Counted from the first letter of the stretch, positions 1 to 6,020 are shown. The stretch is 10,422 nucleotides of DNA from JABIBU01 sp964464685 (GCA_964464685.1 CAYXGV010000033.1:1-10422); one strand, 5' to 3'. Made by a program: numbers and translations. The notes: generated by a model not told the origin, from the sequence alone.

Positions 1-1
1 T

Positions 2-910
2 TTTTTAAAAAGTAAAAAAATTATTCCATTGGGAAGAGATTTTAAAATCTCTTATTTTAAGTCGGGTGGTGGCACGCATCTCTATTTAATAAACACAAAA
101 GGGAAGAAATATCTTGCTCGTGTAAATTTTTATCCTTTAAAAAATAGTTGGGGTGTGAAAGAACAAGAATATAAAATTTTAAAAAAAATTGAATCACTAA
201 AAATTGCACCAAAAGCATATTATTTTAATAAAAACAATGTTTTAAAACAGCATTTTACCATAGTCGATTATATAGAAGGGTCTCCACTAAAAAATATAAA
301 AGATATTCATGTAATCAGTTTGGCAAAAACACTAAGAAAATTGCACACATTTACTACATTTAAAAAACCAGGAGATACATTCCCACCAAAAGATAAGCTT
401 CCGTATATTTGTAATATCTATAACGAATACGCTAATGGAGAAGACAAACAAATTGAAAAATATATTAATTTGTCAGGTATAAAAAAAGTAGTTGAACCAT
501 ATAATAGGATAAAGAGTAATTTAGGTACATACTTTAATAATTTGACTTGTTTTGAAAACATTAAACAATTTTGTATTGTGCATGCTGATTTGAAGAAAGA
601 AAATATATTAGATTTAGGTGATAAGGTGTTTTTGATTGATTGGGAGTGTGGTGGAGTAGACACACCCGAAACTGATATTGGAAATTTATTTGCTGGTTGT
701 AAATTAAATAAAAAACACCAAAAATTATTTTTGGATACTTATTACAAAAAGAAACCCGAACCGGTGATCCTAGAAAGAATCTATGCGGTTAAAAAAGTTT
801 TAGATTTTTTTGGTATTATTGAAGATTATATAATCCTTAAGCGAAAAAAGTGGGATGCTAATAAAATGCTTAAAGAGTTGTTAGATTTTGAGAAAAGTTT
901 AGATTCTTAG
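2..910 (+). CDS. Phosphotransferase of the APH/choline kinase family, 5' end cut by window edge
   Basis: This is a small-molecule kinase of the aminoglycoside phosphotransferase/choline kinase fold, probably cytoplasmic and ATP-dependent. Counting from the TTG at base 29, a glycine-rich nucleotide loop (KSGGGTHLYL) lies near residues 11-20, followed by a conserved lysine/arginine strand (KYLARV). The Brenner-type catalytic loop HADLKKEN covers residues 185-192, with D187 as catalytic base and N192 as metal ligand. The metal-binding DWE is at 204-206. The TTG at 29 is probably not the true start: the frame is open back to base 2, and the glycine loop would sit unusually close to the N-terminus, so the gene likely begins outside the window. 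It is richer in A, Lys, Asn and Ile than its neighbours, which might reflect transfer. The substrate cannot be read from the sequence. Sugar, choline or amino-alcohol kinases are as likely as antibiotic resistance. It ends at a terminator with TAG. Confidence 0.85.
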   Translation, partial: FLKSKKIIPLGRDFKISYFKSGGGTHLYLINTKGKKYLARVNFYPLKNSWGVKEQEYKILKKIESLKIAPKAYYFNKNNVLKQHFTIVDYIEGSPLKNIKDIHVISLAKTLRKLHTFTTFKKPGDTFPPKDKLPYICNIYNEYANGEDKQIEKYINLSGIKKVVEPYNRIKSNLGTYFNNLTCFENIKQFCIVHADLKKENILDLGDKVFLIDWECGGVDTPETDIGNLFAGCKLNKKHQKLFLDTYYKKKPEPVILERIYAVKKVLDFFGIIEDYIILKRKKWDANKMLKELLDFEKSLDS

Positions 911-913
911 ATG

Positions 914-940
914 AAAAATCAGCCAAATAGGCTGGTTTTT
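914..940 (+). terminator. Rho-independent terminator after the phosphotransferase gene
   Basis: An 11-bp stem (914-924 with 930-940, one G-T pair) surrounds the five-base loop AAATA and ends in a run of five T. It begins four bases after the kinase stop codon. It would lie inside the next gene if that gene were started at the ATG at 911, which is one reason for choosing the start at 1007. Confidence 0.85.
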
Positions 941-970
941 ACTTTATCTATATTATTTTTAGACCATAAA

Positions 971-979
971 TGTTATAAT
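971..979 (+). promoter_or_regulatory. Extended -10 promoter for the 62-residue membrane protein
   Basis: TGTTATAAT is a perfect TGnTATAAT extended -10 element, placed between the upstream terminator and the ATG at 1007. There is no good -35 hexamer 17 bases upstream, as is usual for extended -10 promoters. Transcription would start near 986, leaving a leader of about 20 bases. Confidence 0.65.
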
Positions 980-1006
980 AGAGTTATAATTCTTAACCCA
1001 AAAAAT

Positions 1007-1195
1007 ATGAAACTCTTTAGGACATGGACCTTTAAATGGTGGGAAGTTGGTTTGATAAAATTATGTTTACTTTCTTTGGGTATTTTACTTGGTCTGTATT
1101 TTTATAATTATTTGATTGGTCTTCTGTGGTTGTGGTGGGTGTTGTTTGTGATGACGACGATTTATTTTATTGGATTGATGATAAAACAGAAGTAA
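1007..1195 (+). CDS. Small two-helix membrane protein (62 aa), function unknown
   Basis: A 62-residue integral membrane protein. A short basic/aromatic N-terminus (MKLFRTWTFKWWEVG) precedes two hydrophobic segments at about residues 15-34 and 36-58, and the protein ends in a basic IKQK tail. I recall very similar Trp-rich mini-proteins being widespread as uncharacterised proteins in Patescibacteria, and know no function for them. The start at 1007 is preferred over the in-frame ATG at 911 for two reasons. The earlier start would place the kinase terminator and the promoter at 971-979 inside the coding region, and the added 32 residues do not look like part of the protein. No Shine-Dalgarno sequence precedes either ATG. 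The gene is monocistronic, between its own promoter and a bidirectional terminator. Confidence 0.75.
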   Translation: MKLFRTWTFKWWEVGLIKLCLLSLGILLGLYFYNYLIGLLWLWWVLFVMTTIYFIGLMIKQK

Positions 1196-1211
1196 GAGGA
1201 TATTTGTGTAT

Positions 1212-1247
1212 AAAAAAACTACCAGCCTTATGCTGGTAGTTTTTTTT
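1212..1247. terminator. Bidirectional terminator between convergent genes
   Basis: A perfect 15-bp stem (1212-1226 with 1232-1246) has a CTTAT loop, a GC core (CTACCAGC) and A/T runs of seven on both sides, so it can end transcription from either strand. It serves the membrane-protein gene on the plus strand and the zinc-ribbon gene on the minus strand, whose stop is at 1256. Confidence 0.92.
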
Positions 1248-1255
1248 AATTTTAC

Positions 1256-1969
1256 TTACTTTTTCTTTTTGGCAGAAGCTTTTTTGGCGACTGTCTTGGT
1301 TGGTTTTGTTTCTTTTTTCTGAGCTACGGTTTTTTTGGTTTCTTTTGGTGTAGCTTCAATTTTTTCCTTTTTTTCTTCTTTAACTTTTTCTTTCTTAACT
1401 TTATCCTTTTTACTCTTTTCCTTTTTTTCAGTTTCTGGTTTTTTCATGTCAGCTAGAATTCCAGGAGTCAATGCTTCAATTAGCTTATCAATTTTGTAAT
1501 TCAATGTTTTGATTTGCTTCAAAAGTTCTCCAGAATCTTTGCTGTCGCCACCTTTGCCAACCCCGCCTTTTTCAAAGCAGTTGTCACAAAAGACATCTTT
1601 GCCAGGACTTGGTCTAAAAGGCACTTGGCAGTTGTTTCCACATTTTTTGCAAACAGCATCATACATTTGTCTGTCGCCAAAACTAGGTCTTTCTCGTCTT
1701 TCGCGTCTGTCGCCACCAAAACCACTTGAGCGTCGGTTGCCACCGCCATTGTCTTGTTGTTTACCAAAGCAATTACTGCAGAAGACTGGCTTGTTCCCGG
1801 TTGGTCTGAAGGGGATTTCACAGTCATCTCCACATTCGCTACAAACAGCTTTGTGCATGGTTGGTCGACCACTATTACCACCACGGTCAAATCGATTACC
1901 ACCACCGCCAAAACCGCGATTAAAACCACCACCACCAGATCTATTGTCGTCCCGATTATAATTTCCCAT
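1256..1969 (-). CDS. Double CxxC-x17-CxxC zinc-ribbon protein with RGG-like head and Lys-rich tail
   Basis: A 237-residue protein in four parts. Residues 1-36 form a Gly/Asn/Arg-rich head like RGG regions. Residues 41-68 and 105-132 are two near-identical zinc ribbons. Residues 146-170 are a short predicted helix (LLKQIKTLNYKIDKLIEAL). Residues 175-237 form a Lys/Glu/Ala-rich, histone-H1-like tail. The ribbons share exact spacing: C43, C46, C50, C64, C67 and C107, C110, C114, C128, C131, each with a PFRP motif in the middle. This matches the CxxC-x17-CxxC family I recall as common in Patescibacteria. An RGG head, zinc ribbons and a basic tail suggest RNA or DNA binding, which is inference; no enzymatic motif is visible. 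It has a strong consensus promoter, and the small palindrome at 1981-1999 sits at its transcript start. Confidence 0.85.
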   Translation of the reverse strand: MGNYNRDDNRSGGGGFNRGFGGGGNRFDRGGNSGRPTMHKAVCSECGDDCEIPFRPTGNKPVFCSNCFGKQQDNGGGNRRSSGFGGDRRERRERPSFGDRQMYDAVCKKCGNNCQVPFRPSPGKDVFCDNCFEKGGVGKGGDSKDSGELLKQIKTLNYKIDKLIEALTPGILADMKKPETEKKEKSKKDKVKKEKVKEEKKEKIEATPKETKKTVAQKKETKPTKTVAKKASAKKKK

Positions 1970-1980
1970 ATTTTGTGTTT

Positions 1981-1999
1981 AATTACTTAAATTGTAATT
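1981..1999. promoter_or_regulatory. Palindrome at the zinc-ribbon transcript start
   Basis: AATTAC and GTAATT form 6-bp inverted arms around seven bases. It begins at about +1 of the transcript from the 2006-2034 promoter. It could be an operator or a weak leader hairpin. With AT-only arms apart from one G-C pair, chance occurrence is quite possible. Confidence 0.25.
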
Positions 2000-2005
2000 T
2001 GCCTA

Positions 2006-2034
2006 ATTTTAGCATATTTTTTAAAGTTTGTCAA
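2006..2034 (-). promoter_or_regulatory. Consensus sigma-70-type promoter for the zinc-ribbon gene
   Basis: Read on the minus strand, a perfect TTGACA (2029-2034) is followed by exactly 17 bases and TAAAAT (2006-2011), preceded by TGC as an extended -10. Transcription would start near 1999, leaving a leader of about 30 bases. This is one of the two best promoters in the window and implies high expression. It abuts the peptidase stop codon at 2046. Confidence 0.85.
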
Positions 2035-2045
2035 TAGCTTCAACT

Positions 2046-3092
2046 TTATTCACTGATTTCTTCCTTTTCTTCTAGGTTATTCAAAAATTTTTCACTAACA
2101 ATTTTTACCTCTGACCAGCTCCAGCTGTGGCTAAAAAATACCTGTTCATTTAAAATATGGTATTTGTTGTTATTTTTTGTTAGATAAATTTTTGGACTAT
2201 TTTGAGTTTTTACCAGTGTGTTGGTAATTAATTTGGTTTCAGCCAAAATTGGGGAAAAACCGCTAGATACTTCTTGGCCATCAGAAAAGCCATCACCGTC
2301 GCTATCAAATAGCCAAGTGATGGTGCCGGACTTTATTTCCTCGGCTTTAATTAGCCCATCTTGGTCACCGTCAGCATTTTGGCTGGTATCTAGCCATTTT
2401 TGAGTAAAAATCGTTGTTTTGGGACCATTTTTGGTCTGGTAGTTGGGCAAGAAATCATGCATGGCATTTAAGATGGTATTGTAGCTATAATGAAAATTTT
2501 GGCCATACCTAGTTCCCGGTTCTTGGGTGATGAATTCTTGAGTGTTGTCGTCGTAGCCGGATATTACCAATGTATGATAATCTGGTCCGCCATTTTTGAA
2601 GTGAGGGTTGTAAAGATATTTACCGTGAACTGGAATTATGACTGGTTGGTTGTTGTTAATTTCATTTTTTATTTGTTCCAAAGTAGGATCAATAATTATT
2701 TTACCCTCCCACGGAAGAAATTCGTTTATTAACTTGACCATCTGCTCGGCATTTTCATCCAAACTTAAACCAAAGTTTTTGTTTTTTATATTTAAGATTT
2801 TCATTATTTCATCTTTGGCGATTTGTTTGGTTGTCAAAGTTTTTTCTCTGTAAAAATTATCCACCATAACGATGGCTGTTTCTTCACAAGTATCTTGCCA
2901 AGGTTGTCCCCAGTAGGCATAGGGAGCTTGAGAGGTGAAGGGGACGGGGATGTTTTTGGAGTTAGTCGAGGCGTTGGCGATGGATGGAAGTAGGGAAACA
3001 AAAATTACCGTTAGTATTACGGTGATAGACGATAGATGATATCCACAGAGTATCCATTTTTGGAGATAGGTTTTAGGTGACAGGTGAAGCAT
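2046..3092 (-). CDS. Secreted C39-like cysteine peptidase with calcium-loop repeats
   Basis: A 348-residue exported protein. Residues 20-41 are a signal peptide with hydrophobic core SSITVILTVIFVSLL and a probable cleavage after ANA41. The C39/papain-like domain spans about 48-215. The nucleophile is C69 (WQDTCEET) and the base is H173 (DYHTLVISGYD); E191 in QEPGT occupies the place where relatives have DPG. Two acidic loops, NADGDQDG (239-246) and DSDGDGFSDG (263-272), match thrombospondin-3/EF-hand-like calcium sites. The tail at 300-348 (KYHILNEQVFF...SWSEVKIV) resembles a short surface-protein motif I recall from Gram-positive and Patescibacteria envelopes. Processing of peptides at the cell surface is likely, and the substrate is unknown. 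No Shine-Dalgarno sequence is seen, and the -10-like TATTAT lies so close to the ATG that a leaderless transcript is possible. The first 27 codons contain short repeated words (see findings), so the exact start is uncertain. Confidence 0.82.
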   Translation of the reverse strand: MLHLSPKTYLQKWILCGYHLSSITVILTVIFVSLLPSIANASTNSKNIPVPFTSQAPYAYWGQPWQDTCEETAIVMVDNFYREKTLTTKQIAKDEIMKILNIKNKNFGLSLDENAEQMVKLINEFLPWEGKIIIDPTLEQIKNEINNNQPVIIPVHGKYLYNPHFKNGGPDYHTLVISGYDDNTQEFITQEPGTRYGQNFHYSYNTILNAMHDFLPNYQTKNGPKTTIFTQKWLDTSQNADGDQDGLIKAEEIKSGTITWLFDSDGDGFSDGQEVSSGFSPILAETKLITNTLVKTQNSPKIYLTKNNNKYHILNEQVFFSHSWSWSEVKIVSEKFLNNLEEKEEISE

Positions 3093-3103
3093 TATATATA
3101 ATA

Positions 3104-3141
3104 AATATTAACAAAATATTAAAAAAATATTAAAAAATATT
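3104..3141. repeat. Phased AATATT/A-tract region upstream of the peptidase gene
   Basis: AATATT occurs at 3104, 3115, 3126 and 3136, separated by A-runs with a period of 10-11 bases. A-tracts in phase with the helix are known to give intrinsic bending. The region lies immediately upstream of the peptidase start and could influence its promoter. Confidence 0.5.
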
Positions 3142-3245
3142 TATTCGTTATCTTGTTTTGCTTTATTCATGAGATTTATGAACTTTTGGTAAACAATCAA
3201 ATCTGCCAATTTTAAATATTTATTTTGTTTACTCTCTGTAGATAA

Positions 3246-3283
3246 TATTTCGTTAATATTTTGTTTGTATTTCGTTAATATTT
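3246..3283. repeat. 16-nt direct repeat just downstream of dnaX
   Basis: TATTTCGTTAATATTT occurs twice without mismatch, at 3246-3261 and 3268-3283, offset by 22 bases. The second copy abuts the dnaX stop codon. The function is unknown. An offset that is not a multiple of three argues that it did not arise as coding sequence. Confidence 0.7.
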
Positions 3284-4867
3284 CTAAACAATCTCCCCAC
3301 CCAAAGATGAAGCCAATTCCTTCAATTCGTTTGATTCTTCAACAATGGCCTCTTTTTCCAAAACCATTGTGTTTATTTTTATTTTATTACCAATTAATTC
3401 CCCCAAAATTCCTTCCAGTTCTGTTTGGCAAGTTTTTTCCATTAATTTGTCGCGGTGAAAGCTGTAGCTAACACCTAATTGTAAAGTATTATCTTCCAAA
3501 CTTTTGATTTCAGCCATCTTGACAATAAAAGATAATGATGGTTTTTCGCTTTCAATTTTACTCAAAAAATTATTCCATTTATCTTTGACGTCATCAAGTG
3601 TAAAATCAACATTTTTACTTACAAAACTTTTTACTTTTTCAGTTATAGTTTTTTTTTCTACTACAGTTTTTGTTTCAGGAGTTTTTTTTATTTCTTTTTC
3701 TGTAGGTTTTTCTTTTGTCTTGGTGTTTTTGTCGCTATCACTGCCATTGTCATCTCGATGGCTGATGGCTGATGGCTGGTGGCTAGTTGAATATTCAACC
3801 ACAGCCATTTCCAAAGGTAATTGAGGCAGGGGAGAGGTTTTTATTTGTCCTCCGCGAGTCATAAAAATATCTAATAATAACACTAGATCACTGTATTCTA
3901 ATTGGTCATTTAATTTTTTTAATTCTTTTCTAACTTTGTCATTTAAATCTAAACCTAGACCACTAATATTGGCATTGGCTTTGCTAACCAACATAATTCG
4001 GAGCATTTCAATTATGTCATTATTAAAATAACTAATATTAGAGCCGTCTTCCACTAGTTGATTTAGAATTTCAATGGCTTTTTTGGCATTTTTTTCTACT
4101 AAAGCGATTATAAAATCTAGATTTTTTTCTACATTAACTGTTGGTAAAACAGCCAAAGAGTTTTCCACGGTAATGTGTTTTTCATCGCTGGCCATAATTT
4201 GATCCAACAAAGAAATGGCATCACGCACACAACCATCGCTTTTGTTGACTATCCTCTCTACAACATCCTTGTCAATTTTTATACCCTCAGCTTTAGCAAC
4301 TTTATTTATCTGTTTATTCATGTCCTCAAAACCAACTTTTTTGAAATCAAATCTTTGACAACGGGAAATTATAGTCTCGGGTAATTTGTGTAGTTCAGTG
4401 GTAGCCAAGATAAAAATAATATGTTTGGGTGGTTCTTCCAAAGTTTTTAGCAGAGCATTGAAGGCCGAAGTAGAAAGCATGTGGACTTCATCTATAATAA
4501 ACACCTTGTATTTTGATTTTGTTGGCTTGAATTGGGCGTTTTCAATAATGTTTTCACGAACATTGTCTACCCCAGTATGTGAGGCAGCATCAATTTCAAT
4601 GACATCAATAGAGCGTGAGCTGGTTATTTCAGTACATGAATCGCATTTATCACAAGGTTCAAAATCTTTTTCTTTTTTTTCCAAACAATTGACTGCTTTG
4701 GCCAGAATGCGGGCAATGGTAGTTTTGCCAATACCTCGGGGACCAGAAAATAAATAGGCATGAGCTACTTTGTCGCCAGCTATTTGGTTGGAAATAGTTT
4801 TGACAATATGGTCTTGACCAATAATGTCAGAAAAGGTTTGGGGGCGGTGTTTGTGATAGAGAGCCAT
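3284..4867 (-). CDS. dnaX: DNA polymerase III subunit gamma/tau (clamp loader)
   Basis: The ATPase subunit of the clamp loader, which opens and loads the beta clamp at the replisome. In order it shows the N-terminal signature YHKHRPQTFSDIIGQDHI, Walker A GPRGIGKT (42-49), and a zinc module with C61, C72, C75 and C78. Walker B IIDEVHML follows, with D126/E127, then sensor-1 region LATTE (154-158) and the trans-acting SRC motif with R169. The lid and domain III run to about 365, followed by a charged linker at 366-415 and a C-terminal tau-type domain at about 420-510. At 527 residues it is of normal tau length. The linker is unusual: it contains a heptanucleotide repeat (3757-3784) and A-runs of eight and nine on the coding strand, where slippage would yield a gamma-like form. 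It has its own promoter, a leader of about 50 bases and no Shine-Dalgarno sequence. No terminator follows, so read-through into the peptidase gene is possible. Confidence 0.97.
   Translation of the reverse strand: MALYHKHRPQTFSDIIGQDHIVKTISNQIAGDKVAHAYLFSGPRGIGKTTIARILAKAVNCLEKKEKDFEPCDKCDSCTEITSSRSIDVIEIDAASHTGVDNVRENIIENAQFKPTKSKYKVFIIDEVHMLSTSAFNALLKTLEEPPKHIIFILATTELHKLPETIISRCQRFDFKKVGFEDMNKQINKVAKAEGIKIDKDVVERIVNKSDGCVRDAISLLDQIMASDEKHITVENSLAVLPTVNVEKNLDFIIALVEKNAKKAIEILNQLVEDGSNISYFNNDIIEMLRIMLVSKANANISGLGLDLNDKVRKELKKLNDQLEYSDLVLLLDIFMTRGGQIKTSPLPQLPLEMAVVEYSTSHQPSAISHRDDNGSDSDKNTKTKEKPTEKEIKKTPETKTVVEKKTITEKVKSFVSKNVDFTLDDVKDKWNNFLSKIESEKPSLSFIVKMAEIKSLEDNTLQLGVSYSFHRDKLMEKTCQTELEGILGELIGNKIKINTMVLEKEAIVEESNELKELASSLGGEIV
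3649..3657 (-). other. Nine-A run in dnaX, candidate slippage site
   Basis: The coding strand reads GAA AAA AAA ACT at about codons 404-407. One added A gives AAC TAT AAC TGA and one lost A gives CTA TAA, so either slip stops within four codons and removes only the tau-specific C-terminus. A second run of eight A lies at 3682-3689. Thermus thermophilus is known to make gamma by transcriptional slippage at a nine-A run in dnaX. Use here is inferred. Confidence 0.4.
3757..3784. repeat. Heptanucleotide tandem repeat inside dnaX
   Basis: GATGGCT is repeated three times and followed by the variant GGTGGCT, all in perfect register, encoding SHQPSAISH at about residues 362-370 at the end of domain III. 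A perfect 14-bp palindrome (GTTGAATATTCAAC, 3786-3799) follows one base later. Seven is not a multiple of three, so any change in copy number shifts the frame. Confidence 0.85.
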
Positions 4868-4925
4868 AAGTGATTAAGTAGAAAGGAATAAATAATAAGG
4901 AATAAAATAGTTTTGCGGTGATGAT

Positions 4926-4954
4926 ATTATACACCAAAGAACAAGTTGTGACAA
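4926..4954 (-). promoter_or_regulatory. Promoter for dnaX
   Basis: On the minus strand TTGTCA (4949-4954, five of six consensus bases) is followed by 17 bases and a perfect TATAAT (4926-4931). Transcription would start near 4919, giving a leader of about 50 bases before the ATG at 4867. Confidence 0.8.
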
Positions 4955-5026
4955 ATTTATGAGTAAGTTAGAGTGAAGATAATAAAAATGTTAGTTTGAG
5001 GTTATACACACCCTAGGTCTTCCCCC

Positions 5027-5055
5027 TTGCGTAGATAGGTTTTTTGTGGTACAAT
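5027..5055 (+). promoter_or_regulatory. Promoter for the SWIB gene
   Basis: A TGG-TACAAT extended -10 (5047-5055) lies 17 bases after a weak -35 TTGCGT (5027-5032). Transcription would start near 5062, about 39 bases before the ATG at 5101. It is divergent from the dnaX promoter, with roughly 70 bases between the two -35 elements. Confidence 0.65.
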
Positions 5056-5100
5056 GGTATTGTTCATTAATTAAAGCTTTATTCTTAACCTAAATTTCTT

Positions 5101-5361
5101 ATGCCAAGAAAAGCAAATCCAGCTTTGCTAAAGCCATTGCCACTTTCAGCAGAGTTAGAAGCCGTAGTCGGTAAGGGTCCTATGGCCCGTGGTCAAGTAG
5201 TAAAAAAACTTTGGGAATACATCAAGAAGAACAATCTACAAAATCCAGCCAACAAGAGAAACATCTTTGCAGATGACATGCTATTACCTCTATTTGGTGG
5301 TAAAAAAGAAGTGACAATGTTTGAGATGACAAAATTAGTTTCTAGTCATATTAATCAGTAA
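5101..5361 (+). CDS. SWIB/MDM2-domain protein
   Basis: An 86-residue protein that is almost entirely one SWIB domain (about residues 9-84). Family hallmarks are visible in order: LSAELEAVVG, MARGQVVKKLWEYIKKNNLQNP (28-49), NKRNIFADD (51-59), a short LFGGKKEVTMFEM turn, and a final helix TKLVSSHI. In eukaryotes the domain belongs to chromatin remodellers. In bacteria, stand-alone versions are known from Chlamydiae and, as I recall, Patescibacteria, where a role in DNA compaction or binding has been suggested but is not firmly established. The basic N-terminus (MPRKANPALLKP) would suit nucleic-acid contact. It is monocistronic with its own promoter and a strong terminator. The ATG is the only sensible start, and there is no Shine-Dalgarno sequence. 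Confidence 0.92.
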   Translation: MPRKANPALLKPLPLSAELEAVVGKGPMARGQVVKKLWEYIKKNNLQNPANKRNIFADDMLLPLFGGKKEVTMFEMTKLVSSHINQ

Positions 5362-5382
5362 TTAGTTTTATAGGAAAAAATT

Positions 5383-5417
5383 AAACACCCTCAGCTAGAA
5401 GCTGAGGGTGTTTTTTT
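5383..5417. terminator. Strong terminator between SWIB and hicA-like genes
   Basis: A perfect 13-bp stem (5383-5395 with 5401-5413) has the loop TAGAA, a GC-rich core (CACCCTCAGC) and seven T on the plus strand. Read from the minus strand, the stem is followed by TTTAATTTTTT, so it can also end the toxin-antitoxin transcript, whose stop is at 5431. Confidence 0.9.
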
Positions 5418-5430
5418 GTATTTTTGATAA

Positions 5431-5676
5431 TTATTTTAAGGAATCCCAAATTTGATCTTCTTCAAAACCCCATTCCAACATTTTTTTGAAAATTTTTATG
5501 TTGATGAATTTATGAAGATGATTTTGGATGGTGTATTTATGTTCTGTTTGGGGGTGTTTAATTAAAACATGGCTTTCTTTGCCATGTTTTGATTCTATGA
5601 CTAGGCCTAGTTTATGACACGCCTTAATCCATTGAGATTGGGTAATGTCAGAAAAACTTCTACTAGGCATAGACAT
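5431..5676 (-). CDS. HicA-like mRNA interferase toxin
   Basis: An 81-residue protein resembling HicA, a double-stranded-RNA-binding-fold ribonuclease that cleaves mRNA. The HicA pattern is recognisable: a first helix with QSQWIKACHKLGLV (13-26), the GKESHVLIKHP strand (32-42) with H36 at the position of the catalytic histidine of GSHH in typical HicA, a second strand KYTIQNHLHKFI, and a C-terminal helix IKIFKKMLEWGF. A short tail EEDQIWDSLK follows. It starts inside the end of the upstream antitoxin gene with a 14-base overlap, which implies translational coupling; M1 or M3 could be the start. It is slightly longer than typical HicA proteins of about 60-80 residues and the match is divergent, so the family call is good but activity is unproven. 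Confidence 0.72.
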   Translation of the reverse strand: MSMPSRSFSDITQSQWIKACHKLGLVIESKHGKESHVLIKHPQTEHKYTIQNHLHKFINIKIFKKMLEWGFEEDQIWDSLK

Positions 5677-6004
5677 TTTGTTTTATTGTGACAGGTTCGT
5701 TATTTCCTCGTAAAAGTAAATCACTACAAAGATAGGATGGAATTTCAAAATAAGTAAAAACAGCATCTTTTATGGAAGAAGAAATATTTTGAGTACTAGT
5801 ACCGCCAGTTATAATACCATCAATATTAGTAGATTCAGCTGTCCAAGATCCGTCTGGATATTGTTCAATTTTAAATTCTACACTGCCAATTCTATCAATT
5901 TCTTTCTTCATTTTAATAACTCGTTCGTCGTTAGCTTCATTGAAATTATATCCCATTTTTCTGGCTAAATTTGATAAATTGTAAATATATCGGTTTAGAC
6001 GCAT
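5663..6004 (-). CDS. HicB-like antitoxin without an obvious DNA-binding domain
   Basis: A 113-residue protein. Residues 41-90 carry the HicB partial RNase-H-like fold: strand VEFKIEQYPDGSWTAES, then IDGIITGGTSTQNISSSIKDAV, a helix of the type that follows G-x-T in HicB proteins. HicB neutralises HicA by direct binding. Usual HicB proteins carry a C-terminal HTH or ribbon-helix-helix for autorepression. Here the C-terminus is only about 23 residues and shows neither. Instead an extra N-terminal segment of about 40 residues (LSNLARKMGYNF, then KMKKEIDRIG) is present and may replace it. The antitoxin is first in the operon and overlaps the toxin by 14 bases. An inverted repeat sits across its promoter. 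Solitary HicB-like proteins of other function exist, but the adjacent HicA-like gene makes the pair reading likely. Confidence 0.72.
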   Translation of the reverse strand: MRLNRYIYNLSNLARKMGYNFNEANDERVIKMKKEIDRIGSVEFKIEQYPDGSWTAESTNIDGIITGGTSTQNISSSIKDAVFTYFEIPSYLCSDLLLRGNNEPVTIKQNVYA

Positions 6005-6020
6005 AAAATTGTATTATTTT

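Noticed and set aside
418..663. Minus-strand frame of 81 codons inside the phosphotransferase
   Set aside because: It lies opposite the conserved catalytic region, with no promoter or family resemblance.
29..910. Calling the kinase an antibiotic-resistance gene
   Set aside because: Only the general fold and catalytic residues are visible. Nothing in the sequence identifies an aminoglycoside substrate.
911..1006. Upstream in-frame ATG (911) as start of the small membrane protein
   Set aside because: It would translate through the kinase terminator and the promoter at 971-979, and the added 32 residues do not resemble the protein.
1509..1961. Plus-strand open frame of 150 codons inside the zinc-ribbon gene
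   Set aside because: Its Pro/Leu-rich composition is the antisense of Gly/Arg-rich codons. The minus-strand frame has clear zinc motifs and a consensus promoter.
3246..3283. CRISPR or iteron array
   Set aside because: Only two copies 22 bases apart, with no further units or associated genes.
3504..3824. Plus-strand hydrophobic frame of 106 codons inside dnaX
   Set aside because: Apparent hydrophobicity comes from poly-T opposite Lys codons of the dnaX linker.
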